The translations under genes and the position numbers were made by a program. Shown here piece by piece: positions 7,411-15,960 of a DNA stretch of 64,000 nt. This DNA is from Fibrobacter sp. UBA4375. GTDB lineage: Bacteria > Fibrobacterota > Fibrobacteria > Fibrobacterales > Fibrobacteraceae. The notes beneath the pieces were generated by a model, which saw nothing but the letters and a program-made list of their open reading frames with translations, did no database searches and had not been told where the DNA came from. The stretch is from contig DGRZ01000050.1 of assembly GCA_002391195.1 (NCBI GenBank), forward strand, positions 28,977-92,976. The letters run 5' to 3'. Positions within the stretch are counted from its first letter, which is position 1, and each line of letters begins with the position of its first letter.

Positions 7411-8154
7411 ATGGGTTGTAACTTGTTGAAGATAGGGCAGATATCGGATCTCCACATAGGCGAGGACGAAAACCTCGTGCAGGGGATTGATGTGCGTGCC
7501 AATTTTCAGAAGGCCCTCCGTTCCAAGTCCATAGAGGATATGGACCTGTTGGTATTGTCCGGTGACCTGGCCAACGAAGACGGGGAGCCCGGCGCTTACC
7601 GTTTTGTCTTTGAGCAGGTGAAAGACCTTAAGGTTCCCGTGCTGGTCATTCCCGGAAACCATGACCGTCTTGACACTATGGCCCAGTTTTTCGACCTGCA
7701 GGGCAAAATTCACGGTGAAAAGTGCTATTTCAAGTACGAAATTGCAAGCCGGACGCTGTTTTTCCTGGATAGCGCCTGCGGGACTGTTTCTAAGGACCAG
7801 CTGGACTGGTTAAAAGCGGAAGCCGCCAAGGTCCAGGGCGAAATTTTTCTGTTTATGCACCACCCGCCCTGCCTCTGCGGTCACCGGTTCATGGATTCCA
7901 AGTATTCCCTCAAGAACAAGGAAGAGGTCCAGGCAGTTTTCGCCGAAATCCCGAACCTGACCCACATTTTCTGCGGGCACTACCATTCTCATTTCGAGTT
8001 GGACATGGGCCGTCAAAAAGTCCATGTGGCCCCTTCCACCCAGATGCAGATAGATTCCCACGCCCCGAACTTTATCCTCAAGAGCTCCGCTCCCGAGTGG
8101 ATGACCATAGAAATTGGCGAAAATTTCGTAGAAACGGCAGTTTATTTGCGTTAA
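7411..8154 (+). CDS. calcineurin-like metallophosphoesterase (class III cyclic-nucleotide phosphodiesterase type)
   Basis: A 247-residue protein with all metallophosphoesterase motifs in order: SDLHIG (residues 13-18), LSGDLAN (about 49), PGNHDR (about 80), MHHPP (about 148) and CGHYHSHFE (about 187). The two-metal site is therefore complete. The pattern is closest to CpdA/Icc-like phosphodiesterases, which hydrolyse cyclic nucleotides or other phosphodiesters; the substrate is not certain. The ATG at 7411 has no clear ribosome-binding site, and an internal TTG four codons later (LLKIGQISDLH) is an alternative start. It is the first gene after the possible origin-linked gap. Confidence 0.88.
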   Translation: MGCNLLKIGQISDLHIGEDENLVQGIDVRANFQKALRSKSIEDMDLLVLSGDLANEDGEPGAYRFVFEQVKDLKVPVLVIPGNHDRLDTMAQFFDLQGKIHGEKCYFKYEIASRTLFFLDSACGTVSKDQLDWLKAEAAKVQGEIFLFMHHPPCLCGHRFMDSKYSLKNKEEVQAVFAEIPNLTHIFCGHYHSHFELDMGRQKVHVAPSTQMQIDSHAPNFILKSSAPEWMTIEIGENFVETAVYLR

Positions 8155-8186
8155 TGCCTTGAATTTTTATAATTTCTTTCTAAATT
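8145..8186 (+). promoter_or_regulatory. putative promoter of tRNA-Met
   Basis: Two overlapping readings exist: TTGAAT (8159-8164), a 16-bp spacer and TAAATT (8181-8186), or a perfect TATAAT at 8168-8173 with a weak -35 (TTTGCG, 8145). Both would start transcription just before the tRNA at 8198. Confidence 0.5.
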
Positions 8187-8197
8187 TGGTTCAAAAT

Positions 8198-8269
8198 GGC
8201 GGTTTAGCTCAGCGGTAGAGCACTGGAATCATAATCCATTGGTCCGGGGTTCAAATCCCTGAACCGCTA
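8198..8269 (+). tRNA. tRNA-Met (anticodon CAT)
   Basis: A 72-nt cloverleaf folds by eye. The acceptor arms are GGCGGTT and AACCGCT (first pair G-T), the D arm is GCTC/GAGC with a short loop, and the anticodon loop is ATCATAA with anticodon CAT. The T arm carries TTCAAAT. The A73 discriminator is present and CCA is not encoded. The GGAATCATAATCC anticodon arm is the usual form of elongator tRNA-Met; a lysidine-modified Ile tRNA is a less likely alternative. Confidence 0.95.
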
Positions 8270-8290
8270 TTACAAAAAAAAGAGGCGCAT

Positions 8291-8716
8291 ATGTCGAAAA
8301 AAATTCTAGCGATTTTAATTCTGGCTACCGCCTCTTTTTTTGTTGCCTGTAACCAAGAAGAAAAGGTGACTCCCGAGGTCATTCAGGCCAAGGTGGCCGC
8401 CGAAAAGTCGGCTCCCATCGTCAAGGTGGATGAATTCCAGTCTCCTAGCAGCCCTGTCATCGATTCTACCAAGGCCAAGCAGTATGTCAAGGCCAGCGCC
8501 GCCCTGGTGGAATTGGGCGTTACCTGGTCCGAAAAGATCGACAAGGCCGAAGATTCCGAGAAGGTCCAGATCCTTAATGCCTACAACGTGGCCCGCGACC
8601 AGCTTTGCGCCCGCGTGGGTCTTGCCGGCATCGCCGAATTCAACTGGATTACCAAGGTTGCGCTTCCCAACCCGCAGAACGAAGCGGTGTTTAAGGCAGC
8701 TGGCCTGAGACAATAA
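8291..8716 (+). CDS. small lipoprotein, unknown function
   Basis: A 141-residue protein with a typical lipoprotein signal peptide (KKILAILILATASFFVAC, lipobox Cys about residue 20) followed by a soluble, mostly helical, Ala/Lys/Glu-rich region and no recognised domain. An AGGCGC stretch precedes the ATG. It lies 21 bp after the tRNA and is followed by a clear terminator, so the tRNA and the lipoprotein may share a transcript. No family recognised; membrane attachment is the only safe statement. Confidence 0.8.
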   Translation: MSKKILAILILATASFFVACNQEEKVTPEVIQAKVAAEKSAPIVKVDEFQSPSSPVIDSTKAKQYVKASAALVELGVTWSEKIDKAEDSEKVQILNAYNVARDQLCARVGLAGIAEFNWITKVALPNPQNEAVFKAAGLRQ

Positions 8717-8743
8717 ACCAAGTTTCTTTATTGATATTTTTTT

Positions 8744-8768
8744 CCCGGCCTTGGTCGGGATTTTTTTT
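8744..8768 (+). terminator. rho-independent terminator after the small lipoprotein gene
   Basis: The stem CCCGGCC (8744-8750) pairs with GGTCGGG (8753-8759), with one G-T pair, and is followed by A and eight T residues. Confidence 0.85.
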
Positions 8769-8842
8769 GTCCAATAAATTCCGGCAATGCTTTTCAACAA
8801 AATGAATATATTTGTACAAAAGGATTTCTAGAGGAATTGACA

Positions 8843-9472
8843 ATGGAAAACGTGACGGTCTTTAACCATCCTTTAATCCAGCACAAGATTTCGCTATTGC
8901 GCGACAAGAATACGGATACAAATGAATTCCGGCGCCTGGTCGAAGAGATTGCCATGCTTGAGGGCTTCGAGGCTTTGTCGGACCTTCCGCTGGAGCACAG
9001 GGAGGTCGAAACCCCGATAGAAAAATGCACTACGCCAGTACTGGCCGGACGCAAGCTCGTGCTGGTTCCCATCTTGCGTGCTGGACTTGGCATGGTGTCT
9101 GGTATGCTTGCGCTGGTGCCCTCTGCCAAGGTTGGGCACATCGGGCTTTTTCGCAATGAGGCAACTCACGAACCCGTGGAATACTACTGCAAATTGCCAG
9201 CCGCCATAGACCAGCGGGTCATTGTGGTGGTAGACCCGATGCTTGCCACGGGCGGCTCCGCTGTCGATGCTATCAGCATGATCAAAAAACATGGCGGCAA
9301 GAAAATCAAGTTTGTGTGTATTATCGCCGCTCCCGATGGCCTCAAAAAACTGCACGAGGTGCACCCCGATGTACAGATTTACGTGGGGCACCTGGACCGC
9401 TGCCTGAACGAAGATGCCTACATTTGCCCGGGTCTTGGCGACGCCGGCGACAGGGTATTCGGAACAAAATAA
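8843..9472 (+). CDS. upp: uracil phosphoribosyltransferase
   Basis: A 209-residue enzyme that converts uracil and PRPP to UMP in pyrimidine salvage. The whole family pattern is present: [19 protein letters not shown] at the start, [22 protein letters not shown] and the PRPP-binding loop [17 protein letters not shown]. The C-terminal [17 protein letters not shown] binds uracil. The length is standard. The start is the ATG at 8843, preceded by GAGGAA at 8831; an in-frame TTG six bases earlier is less likely. It is a single-gene unit with its own terminator, convergent with the next gene. Confidence 0.97.
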   Translation: MENVTVFNHPLIQHKISLLRDKNTDTNEFRRLVEEIAMLEGFEALSDLPLEHREVETPIEKCTTPVLAGRKLVLVPILRAGLGMVSGMLALVPSAKVGHIGLFRNEATHEPVEYYCKLPAAIDQRVIVVVDPMLATGGSAVDAISMIKKHGGKKIKFVCIIAAPDGLKKLHEVHPDVQIYVGHLDRCLNEDAYICPGLGDAGDRVFGTK

Positions 9473-9473
9473 C

Positions 9474-9493
9474 AACAGATAAATCTGTTTTTT
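9474..9493 (+). terminator. upp terminator
   Basis: AACAGA-TAAA-TCTGTT hairpin followed by TTTT directly after the upp stop codon. It reaches the end of the convergent gene. Confidence 0.7.
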
Positions 9494-11654
9494 ACTGCAT
9501 GGTGCCTTTTTCGAGGCTTCGGACGGGAATAAAGCTGGTGCTGCCGTCGGCAGATATGATCATGGCCACGCCGGACATGTAGTTGAGCCATCTTCTTTTT
9601 TCGTGATAGCGCACGTTGGCGCGGCCGTCGGTCACATAGGCCAGCAGGGGCACTATCAGGTAGTCGTGGGTGCACATGATGTTTATGCGTTTCATGGTGC
9701 CCATGTTACCCTTGATTTCGCTGATGAGCTGCTCACTACGGCTCTTGAGGTCGTAGAAGGCATCGGAGTAGGAGCCTACGAATGCGTATTTGGAATACAC
9801 CGCCCAGCCGCCGCCATCGGCGGACTTGGAGTATTCCTCCACTTTTTTGGAGTCCTTTACGTACCAGCCGCCATCTAGCATGGCAAGCTCCACCAGGTTG
9901 TAGTTGGTTTGGCACTTGCCCTGGGCGATGTTGTCGCAGGTTTCCTGGGTGCGGGTGTAGCCGGAATGGGCAAAGTAGAAGTCTTCGGTACCGCCAGTCG
10001 CCTTGAACCGTCCGCCCAGTTCCTGGGCGTATTTGACGCCATTTTCGGTAAGGTGCCCGCTCTTGCCTGTGCTGTTGGTGCGTTCGCTGTGGCGGATGAT
10101 GAACACCGCCTTGTCTGTTGGTTTTAGGCTTTTGAAGACTTCCACGATGTCGGTAAAGCCATCGGCTTCGTCCTTGGTGGCGACGCGCCACTTGCCACCG
10201 TCGTAGATGTAAAAGATTTCGTGGTTTACGCGGCCTTCGCGGATTTCCTTGTCGTAGGCGCCGGGGCCAAAACCTGCGGTGTCCTTTTCTAGGGCACTTG
10301 CCGTGCGCCAGCGGTTTTGGGTAGCGTCGCAAATAAAGCGTACTCTCGAATGGTCCGCATGTTCGTAGTCGTTGGCGAAGTAAACGCTTTGTCCCTGGTT
10401 CACGAAGGTGAGCTTGCCTGCGTTCGAACTGTTGCAGGGGCCAAAACCGTAGACCATGGGGAAAAAGTTTTGGATGTATTTTTCAAAGTTTGGTACGGGT
10501 CCAAGGTTCCAAGAAGCGACATTGTTGCGGATTTGACTGTATTTGTTGGTGGAGTCGACTCCGACAATCCAGTCTGCTATTTTTATTTTCCAGTTAGGGT
10601 CGTTCCAGACACCGTCGCCCTTGAGGTCTTCGGCGAGGTTGTTGGCGAGGTTCATCATCTCGCCTTCGTCCCGACCGCCCTGCAGCATGGCCGAAATGGC
10701 CAGTAGGGCGGCACTGTAGTCGCTATCTTCGAATATGCTTATTTCTTCGGCGGAGGTGTTTTCGAGCTTAACGTCGTTGATTCCGAAAGCCTCGAGAACT
10801 TCGCGTCTTGCTTGGGCCTTCGCCATGTTGATGTCGATGTGGTTCATCAGCAGCTGGTCCACCCGCGGGATTTCCAGGTGCGTGAGGATGTTTACGTTTG
10901 CTTTTGAAGGATCGCAGGTCCTTGCGGCAAGGGTTACAGGGCTTGCAGAGGTTCCGCCGTTCAGTTCGTTCTTGTAGTAGCCGGTCACCTTGATTTTTAC
11001 GCAATTGGAATCGGCATGTACATTGCCAAGGTTGAACTGCCCGTTGTTGGAAACGATACAGCCCTCTGCAATCTGACGCATTTCGTGCCCGAAAAAGGAA
11101 TCCACTTCTTGAACCGTGATGCCGGCGCCCGGAACAAAGGGGCCTTTCTGTGCGAGCCCTGCTAGGGGAGAATCGAAACCGGAAGGCGTTATGGGCATTT
11201 GGTTGTTGTAGTTCTGGTCCCAGGGGTTTCCGTAATTCTGCGATTGAGCGGAGTTAGGTTCGTTGCTTGCCGATGAGGTGTTTTCGACAGGGAAAATTTT
11301 ATCCACGGCCTGTAAAAGCCCGTCATTGCAGGTGATACTGAAGCCGGCACTATCTGCAGCACTATGCCATTCGCCGTTTACGCAGAAATAGGGGAGTGTC
11401 TCGTCGCTTACAAAAAAGAAGTGCCCCTTGCGTTCTTCGTTACAGTCCGGCAGGTCGCTGGCGTCTTCTACCGTCAAGGAATCAAAAACGGAGGGCTTTT
11501 TTTCGTCCAGGTCTGGTATTTTCGAATCGGACGATATAACCTCGCTGTTCTCGTTCTCCTCATTTTCTTCGGCACTGCTCCCGCTAGAGGAACAGCCCGC
11601 GAAAAAAAGGGCGAGGGCAAAAATTGCCTTTATTGTGAGCCAGCCGGATTTCAT
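9492..11654 (-). CDS. lipoprotein with C-terminal histidine phosphatase domain
   Basis: 720 residues. The signal peptide ends in a lipobox (LFFAGCSSSG), followed by a Ser/Glu-rich linker. The middle of the protein contains degenerate Cys/Trp modules (YFCVNGEWHSA, FICDATQNRWRTASALE, KWRVATKDEA) like those of the lipoprotein at 1558-3057. The C-terminal ~190 residues are a branch-1 histidine phosphatase: VFIIRHSERTN carries the RHxER signature, HLTENGVKYAQELGGRF follows, then SGYTRTQET, and a second His occurs in MCTHDYLIVP. The enzyme part should therefore be active and exposed on the cell surface or in the periplasm; the substrate is unknown. This fusion is unusual. A region around residues 160-440 is unassigned. 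Confidence 0.82.
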   Translation of the reverse strand: MKSGWLTIKAIFALALFFAGCSSSGSSAEENEENENSEVISSDSKIPDLDEKKPSVFDSLTVEDASDLPDCNEERKGHFFFVSDETLPYFCVNGEWHSAADSAGFSITCNDGLLQAVDKIFPVENTSSASNEPNSAQSQNYGNPWDQNYNNQMPITPSGFDSPLAGLAQKGPFVPGAGITVQEVDSFFGHEMRQIAEGCIVSNNGQFNLGNVHADSNCVKIKVTGYYKNELNGGTSASPVTLAARTCDPSKANVNILTHLEIPRVDQLLMNHIDINMAKAQARREVLEAFGINDVKLENTSAEEISIFEDSDYSAALLAISAMLQGGRDEGEMMNLANNLAEDLKGDGVWNDPNWKIKIADWIVGVDSTNKYSQIRNNVASWNLGPVPNFEKYIQNFFPMVYGFGPCNSSNAGKLTFVNQGQSVYFANDYEHADHSRVRFICDATQNRWRTASALEKDTAGFGPGAYDKEIREGRVNHEIFYIYDGGKWRVATKDEADGFTDIVEVFKSLKPTDKAVFIIRHSERTNSTGKSGHLTENGVKYAQELGGRFKATGGTEDFYFAHSGYTRTQETCDNIAQGKCQTNYNLVELAMLDGGWYVKDSKKVEEYSKSADGGGWAVYSKYAFVGSYSDAFYDLKSRSEQLISEIKGNMGTMKRINIMCTHDYLIVPLLAYVTDGRANVRYHEKRRWLNYMSGVAMIISADGSTSFIPVRSLEKGTMQ

Positions 11655-11777
11655 TTGTTACAAGATACATAAAAAGCAGCATAATTCAAGACTATGGCGA
11701 TACAAAAAAGAGTCCATTGGTCAGTGAACTTTTCTTTTTTTAAATTTTTAGCCGAAAGTGAATGAAAGGGTAAAGCT

Positions 11778-12782
11778 ATGAAAAAAATATTTACAGTACT
11801 CTTGTCAGTGGCCGCCATGGCCCTTGCCGAGAATGTTCAGGTTCTTGAGCCCTCCGGTGCAGAATTTTCTACCGACGCCCCCCAGGTGGTCATGTCCATC
11901 TTGCGTTCTGCCGTGTCCCAGACGGGTAACACTCCAGTGGAATCTTCGGCAGATATCCAGATTCGTACCACCCTCAGCACCATGGGCTCTTCCATCGTTG
12001 TTGTGGTGGAACAGCTCAAGGACGGAACGGTTGTGGGTTCCGGGCGCCAGAAGACGCCCACCGTCGATGACCTGGACGTGGCTATCGATGATGCCGTAAA
12101 GGCGGCCCTTGCAAATCTCGATGCCGGAAATGCCCCGCAGTCGGCGGCGTATGCTCCGGAAGCGAGTTACGATGATGGACCGGAGGTGGTTTACGTGGTT
12201 CCCGTGGAACGCCGGAGCAGCGAAGATCCCAACGATAGCTTTGCCCACAAGCGGCCCACCCGTAACTATGTGAGCTACGGTCTTGGTATGGCCATGTGGC
12301 ACAATTACGACTTTGTGGAAGACGATTGTGGCCAGTATAAAAATAGCGACGAATGCCACGAGGATTTGGACGAGGACCGCAGCTGGGAACAGGCCTTTGT
12401 GTTCCATTATGGCCGTATTTTTGAAGTGGTGCCCCATGCGGCTATTACCATTATCAACAACATGAATATTTCTTTCGGTTCTGAGTGGGAATGGCACGAA
12501 ACTTTCTTGATTGGCGGCCGTTATTTTGTGAGCACCGGGAATATTACGCCTTATGTTGGGCTTGGTGTTGGTCTTGGAATTCAGACAGATGGCCATTACG
12601 AGGACAGCGACGAAGGCTTTGCCATAGGCCTTGCTACGGGGGCAGAGCTGGGCGTTATTATGTTCAGGAATTCCGCCACCCAGCTGGAGATCGGCCTTGC
12701 ATGGGACGCCCTTTGGGACGGCTTCGAAAGCTTTGACCGTCGATTCGGTTCCGGCAGTTTCTACGTAGCGATTAACTACTAG
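11778..12782 (+). CDS. secreted outer-membrane beta-barrel-like protein
   Basis: 334 residues with a clean signal peptide (KKIFTVLLSVAAMALA). The first ~110 mature residues form an alpha/beta-like region (AQVVMSILRSAV..., DIQIRTTLSTMGSSIVVVVEQL) that resembles domains which sense or bind in the periplasm. After an acidic and Pro/Ser linker, the last ~170 residues alternate polar and aromatic residues (YVSYGLGMAMWHNYDF, ITPYVGLGVGLGIQ) and end in ...SGSFYVAINY, with a terminal aromatic as in BAM-inserted barrels. The precise function is unknown. It is divergently transcribed from the phosphatase lipoprotein, across a 120-bp gap. Confidence 0.72.
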   Translation: MKKIFTVLLSVAAMALAENVQVLEPSGAEFSTDAPQVVMSILRSAVSQTGNTPVESSADIQIRTTLSTMGSSIVVVVEQLKDGTVVGSGRQKTPTVDDLDVAIDDAVKAALANLDAGNAPQSAAYAPEASYDDGPEVVYVVPVERRSSEDPNDSFAHKRPTRNYVSYGLGMAMWHNYDFVEDDCGQYKNSDECHEDLDEDRSWEQAFVFHYGRIFEVVPHAAITIINNMNISFGSEWEWHETFLIGGRYFVSTGNITPYVGLGVGLGIQTDGHYEDSDEGFAIGLATGAELGVIMFRNSATQLEIGLAWDALWDGFESFDRRFGSGSFYVAINY

Positions 12783-12790
12783 TTTTAGGT

Positions 12791-12944
12791 CACCTCTAAA
12801 AATTCATTTTCAAAAATTTGGCTGCAACACATCGCGCAGTTTCGTCACTCAAAGTGGTAAAGACCTCCAGTATTCACCACTTTTCGTTCCTGCCTGCGCT
12901 CGGTTTCGCTCAAATTCTTTTTATCAAAGCAATTTTTAGAGGTG
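12791..12944. repeat. 154-bp element with perfect 14-bp terminal inverted repeats
   Basis: CACCTCTAAAAATT (12791-12804) and AATTTTTAGAGGTG (12931-12944) are exact inverted copies enclosing 126 bp without an ORF. The size and ends fit a miniature inverted-repeat element, but no obvious target duplication is seen. Together with the following 150 bp, which holds only a small ATCACGGG-ATAAA-CCTGTGAT dyad and the next terminator, this fills the gap between convergent genes. Confidence 0.75.
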
Positions 12945-13044
12945 CCCTTTATTTATAAGTCTGGTTTCAAGAAATTGATCACGGGATAAACCTGTGATGA
13001 CATTAAGGTCTAGTTGCGGGTAGACATCGTGATGACATTTTGGA

Positions 13045-13079
13045 AAAAGAAAGTCCCACAGGTAACCTGTGGGACTTTT
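13045..13079 (-). terminator. strong palindromic terminator of the beta-barrel gene
   Basis: AAAGTCCCACAGGT (13050-13063) is an exact inverted copy of ACCTGTGGGACTTT (13065-13078). On the minus strand it is followed by CTTTCTTTTTCC. It lies about 20 bp beyond the stop codon of the gene at 13100. Confidence 0.85.
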
Positions 13080-13099
13080 CTATCAAGAAGAATTGAAAA

Positions 13100-14668
13100 C
13101 TAGAAGAAGATGAAGGCACCGAGGCTTGTCACGATGGCGTCTTTTTCAGCAAAGCCGGAGAAGGGATTCTCTAGGAACTGCTTCGTGAAAGCGAGTTCTA
13201 CGGCGGCAGGACCATATTCGAAGCGTGCGCCCAAGTTCACTGTTGTGCCATTGGCGATGGTAGATATGTTCTTTGTCTTTTCACCGCCCAGTTCACGGTC
13301 GGAATATTCTGCGGCAGTCCAGGTATATTTGGCACCGCCGAATGCCATGAAGTACTTGCTGAGCTGTATCTCGCCCAGGATATTGGGTTCAAAGACCAGT
13401 TGGGCATCTTGATGCCTGTCGCTAATACCTTCAATATTGTCGTAGTTGTACATGGGCAAGAAGGTGTTCAAGCCCAGATACACGTTGGCATTTTCAGAGC
13501 TGAGGACCGCAGCACCCAGGGTGAACATCGGGACAATTGAAACATTGGCCAGAGTGTCGGACAGGGTAGTTTTGGTGGTGACCAGGTAGTTTTTGCCGTC
13601 TTTCACCTGGAGTTCAGAGACGCTGGTCTTGTGCTTGTATTCGTTACGGACGCTTTCAATTCCTAAGGTCCAGTAGTAGACATCGCCACTGTAGGAAACT
13701 CCCAAGTAGCCTTGTGCGGCCCATGCGTCATCTTCGATTTCGGAGTTGGGCTGATCGAGGAAGTGGTTTCCGTAGGGAGTTGCATAATGTCCGCTTAACA
13801 AGATATCAAAGGAGCCGACGTTCAAGGAGAAATTGGCGCCCACGACAGAGCCTGCGGTGGAGGACTTTTCAGTTTCATCAGTGCCGTCGGCGTGGTCGGT
13901 CCAGCGCCAGGCTTTACCTAGGGAATAATCCAAAGATGCACCGAACTTCTGGAAGGCGATACCTGCAGTTAGGAGACCCATGTCGGCTTCGTCGTTATTA
14001 TCAAAAGAAAGGAAATAGGTCCAGCTGTCACCGAAGGCGACTACGCCCTGTTGCTCGACGGGGTCGAAATAGGCCAGCTTGGAACCGAACATGAAATGGG
14101 GAAAGCCGACATTTCCGCCGATAGTGGAGGCGGCGGCTTCGTTACCGACAGTGTTGTAGGCATTGCCATGAAGGATATCGCCCAGCTTGTTTACAGGTGC
14201 CTTTGCGACCTTGGAGGTATCCGTAGCGACGGAGTCTGTAACGGCCTTTGCGCTATCGACTACGGCCACCTGTTCAGGAGCTGCCACCGCAGAGTCAGCA
14301 GGAGCGGCAGGAGCAGGCTCAGCTACTGTAGAGTCGGCGGCGGGTGCGGGTTCGGCTACGGCAACTGCAGAATCGGCAGGTGCTGGTGTCGCAGTGCTAT
14401 CGGTGGCAACTTGGTCTGCAGCGGGTGCCGCGGTAGAGTCGGCCACTGTGGAGTCCGCTGCGGGAGCAGGTTCGGCTACGGCGACAGAATCGGTAGGAGC
14501 TGCCGCAGGAGCGGGCTCAGCTACGGGTGCGGTCGCAGGAGCAGGAGTGGGGGCCACTGCAGGGGCTGGTTGTGCTGCCGGTGCGGCTGCAGCGCTGGCG
14601 GGTGCATTTTGAGCCTGGACACTGGCTGCCAGGCCGAGGGCGATGAGCAAAAGGTGTTTCTTCTTCAT
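13100..14668 (-). CDS. outer-membrane beta-barrel protein with Ala/Pro/Asp-Ser-Thr-rich linker
   Basis: About 522 residues from the ATG at 14668; a longer frame from 14719 adds residues upstream of the signal peptide and is not preferred. The signal peptide KKKHLLLIALGLAASVQAQ is followed by ~150 residues of low-complexity sequence (repeated PAPAAD, ADSTVA, EPAPA units), then a ~350-residue region with amphipathic strands (YYWTLGIESVRNEY, NVYLGLNTFLPMYNY) that ends ...TSLGAFIFF, a terminal Phe typical of beta-barrels. The Ala/Pro linker could span the periplasm or wall, as in OmpA-like or adhesin proteins, but no OmpA motif is present. No specific family recognised. It has a strong terminator. 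Confidence 0.75.
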   Translation of the reverse strand: MKKKHLLLIALGLAASVQAQNAPASAAAAPAAQPAPAVAPTPAPATAPVAEPAPAAAPTDSVAVAEPAPAADSTVADSTAAPAADQVATDSTATPAPADSAVAVAEPAPAADSTVAEPAPAAPADSAVAAPEQVAVVDSAKAVTDSVATDTSKVAKAPVNKLGDILHGNAYNTVGNEAAASTIGGNVGFPHFMFGSKLAYFDPVEQQGVVAFGDSWTYFLSFDNNDEADMGLLTAGIAFQKFGASLDYSLGKAWRWTDHADGTDETEKSSTAGSVVGANFSLNVGSFDILLSGHYATPYGNHFLDQPNSEIEDDAWAAQGYLGVSYSGDVYYWTLGIESVRNEYKHKTSVSELQVKDGKNYLVTTKTTLSDTLANVSIVPMFTLGAAVLSSENANVYLGLNTFLPMYNYDNIEGISDRHQDAQLVFEPNILGEIQLSKYFMAFGGAKYTWTAAEYSDRELGGEKTKNISTIANGTTVNLGARFEYGPAAVELAFTKQFLENPFSGFAEKDAIVTSLGAFIFF

Positions 14669-14821
14669 AGTACCATAAACATAGATAAATGGAGCGAAGA
14701 GCGGTTCAGAAAAGTGCAAATTTTTTGTAGACGCCTGTAAACAGAAAAGGTTTGGGCAGATTTATCTTTTTTGGGGAAAAAGTTTAATTTTATGTTCAAT
14801 AGCTCACAAATGGAGTAAAAT

Positions 14822-15904
14822 ATGAGGATTTTCCAGTTAATCGGCGCGATATCCCTTGGTGCATTCCTGCTCTTGGGGTGCGATGGCGAAAATATTACAG
14901 AAGTTAGTCAGAAAGAGACCGATATCTCGCTTGCTGAAAGGGTCGGGCCGGTAAGCCAGTATGGCGAGCTTTTGGCGGGTCAGGTAGATGGGGTTGGGCG
15001 TATCTACGGCTCTTGTAATGGAATCGCGGCAGGCAAGGAAGTTCAAGTTCGTGGCATGAGCATGTTCTGGAGCGTTGCTGGTGTGGGTGCCGATTTCTAC
15101 AACGAAGCGGCAATTGATGCCATGGTCAGGGATATGAAGATTGAAATCATCCGCCTGGCTATCGGAACCGAAGAAAACTGGGGTGTAGGTGGTTTCATGA
15201 AGGATCCCGATGCCCAGCGTGAGCTCATCAAAAATTCAGTGATGGCAGCTGTTAAGAACGATATCTATGTGATTATCGACTGGCATTCTCATACGGCAGT
15301 TGACCAGCTGGAAGCGGCCAAGCAGTTCTTTGGCGAGATGGCGGAAGCCTATGGTGGATATAACAATGTCATTTTTGAAATATTCAACGAGCCCACCAAG
15401 CAGAGTTGGGATCAAGTTAGGGACTATGCGAACCAGATTGTAGACACAATCCGCGTTCATTCAGACAATCTTGTCCTTGTAGGTAACCCCAATTGGGACC
15501 AGAGGCCCGATATGGCCATAGGCAAAGAGGTGGAAGACCCCAAGCACAATGTGGCTTACACTTTCCACTACTATGCTATGACGCACGGTAATTGGGAAAT
15601 GGGCAATGCCAATAAAGCTATGAAAGCGGGTCTATCGGTTTTCGTAAGTGAATGGGGTACGGGCACGGCTGATGGTAACGGAACACCAGGTGAAGCCGAA
15701 AACCAGAAATGGCAAGACTGGATGGATGCCAACAAGTTGTCTTCGGCCAACTGGTCTGCGGGCAACAAGAACGAAGGCACTGCGGCATTTACCCCGAACT
15801 CAACTCCGGAGTCCATAGAATTTACCGCTTCTGGTGAAATGGTCAAGGGCTTCTTTGCCAAGAATCCGGACAGCTACACGGCCTGCAAGTCCACAAAGAA
15901 ATAA
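14822..15904 (+). CDS. endo-beta-1,4-glucanase, glycoside hydrolase family 5
   Basis: 360 residues. It is a lipoprotein by signal (SLGAFLLLGCDG), so the catalytic domain should be displayed on the cell. The GH5 fold is clear: QVRGMSMFWS near residue 77, VIIDWHSH around residue 155, VIFEIFNEPTKQSW with the acid/base Glu (about residue 190), AYTFHYYAMTH with the conserved HYY (about 246) and VFVSEWGTG with the nucleophile Glu (about 279). These correspond to the GH5_2-like bacterial cellulases. No carbohydrate-binding module is attached. Fibrobacter digests cellulose with cell-associated enzymes, and this fits that lifestyle. It is a single gene, closed by its own terminator. Confidence 0.93.
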   Translation: MRIFQLIGAISLGAFLLLGCDGENITEVSQKETDISLAERVGPVSQYGELLAGQVDGVGRIYGSCNGIAAGKEVQVRGMSMFWSVAGVGADFYNEAAIDAMVRDMKIEIIRLAIGTEENWGVGGFMKDPDAQRELIKNSVMAAVKNDIYVIIDWHSHTAVDQLEAAKQFFGEMAEAYGGYNNVIFEIFNEPTKQSWDQVRDYANQIVDTIRVHSDNLVLVGNPNWDQRPDMAIGKEVEDPKHNVAYTFHYYAMTHGNWEMGNANKAMKAGLSVFVSEWGTGTADGNGTPGEAENQKWQDWMDANKLSSANWSAGNKNEGTAAFTPNSTPESIEFTASGEMVKGFFAKNPDSYTACKSTKK

Positions 15905-15920
15905 GTGATTAATGGAAAAT

Positions 15921-15955
15921 AAAAAACTACTTCTGCGAGGAGGTAGTTTTTATTT
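15921..15955 (+). terminator. terminator of the GH5 gene
   Basis: AAAACTACTTC (15923-15933) pairs with GAGGTAGTTTT (15940-15950), with one G-T pair, followed by TATTTT. The flanking A-tract may let it work for the convergent gene too. Confidence 0.8.
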
Positions 15956-15960
15956 TGAAG

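Noticed and set aside
8198..8269. tRNA-Ile2 (lysidine CAT) instead of tRNA-Met.
   Set aside because: The anticodon arm GGAATCATAATCC is the usual elongator Met form; without a genome-wide set the choice is not absolute.
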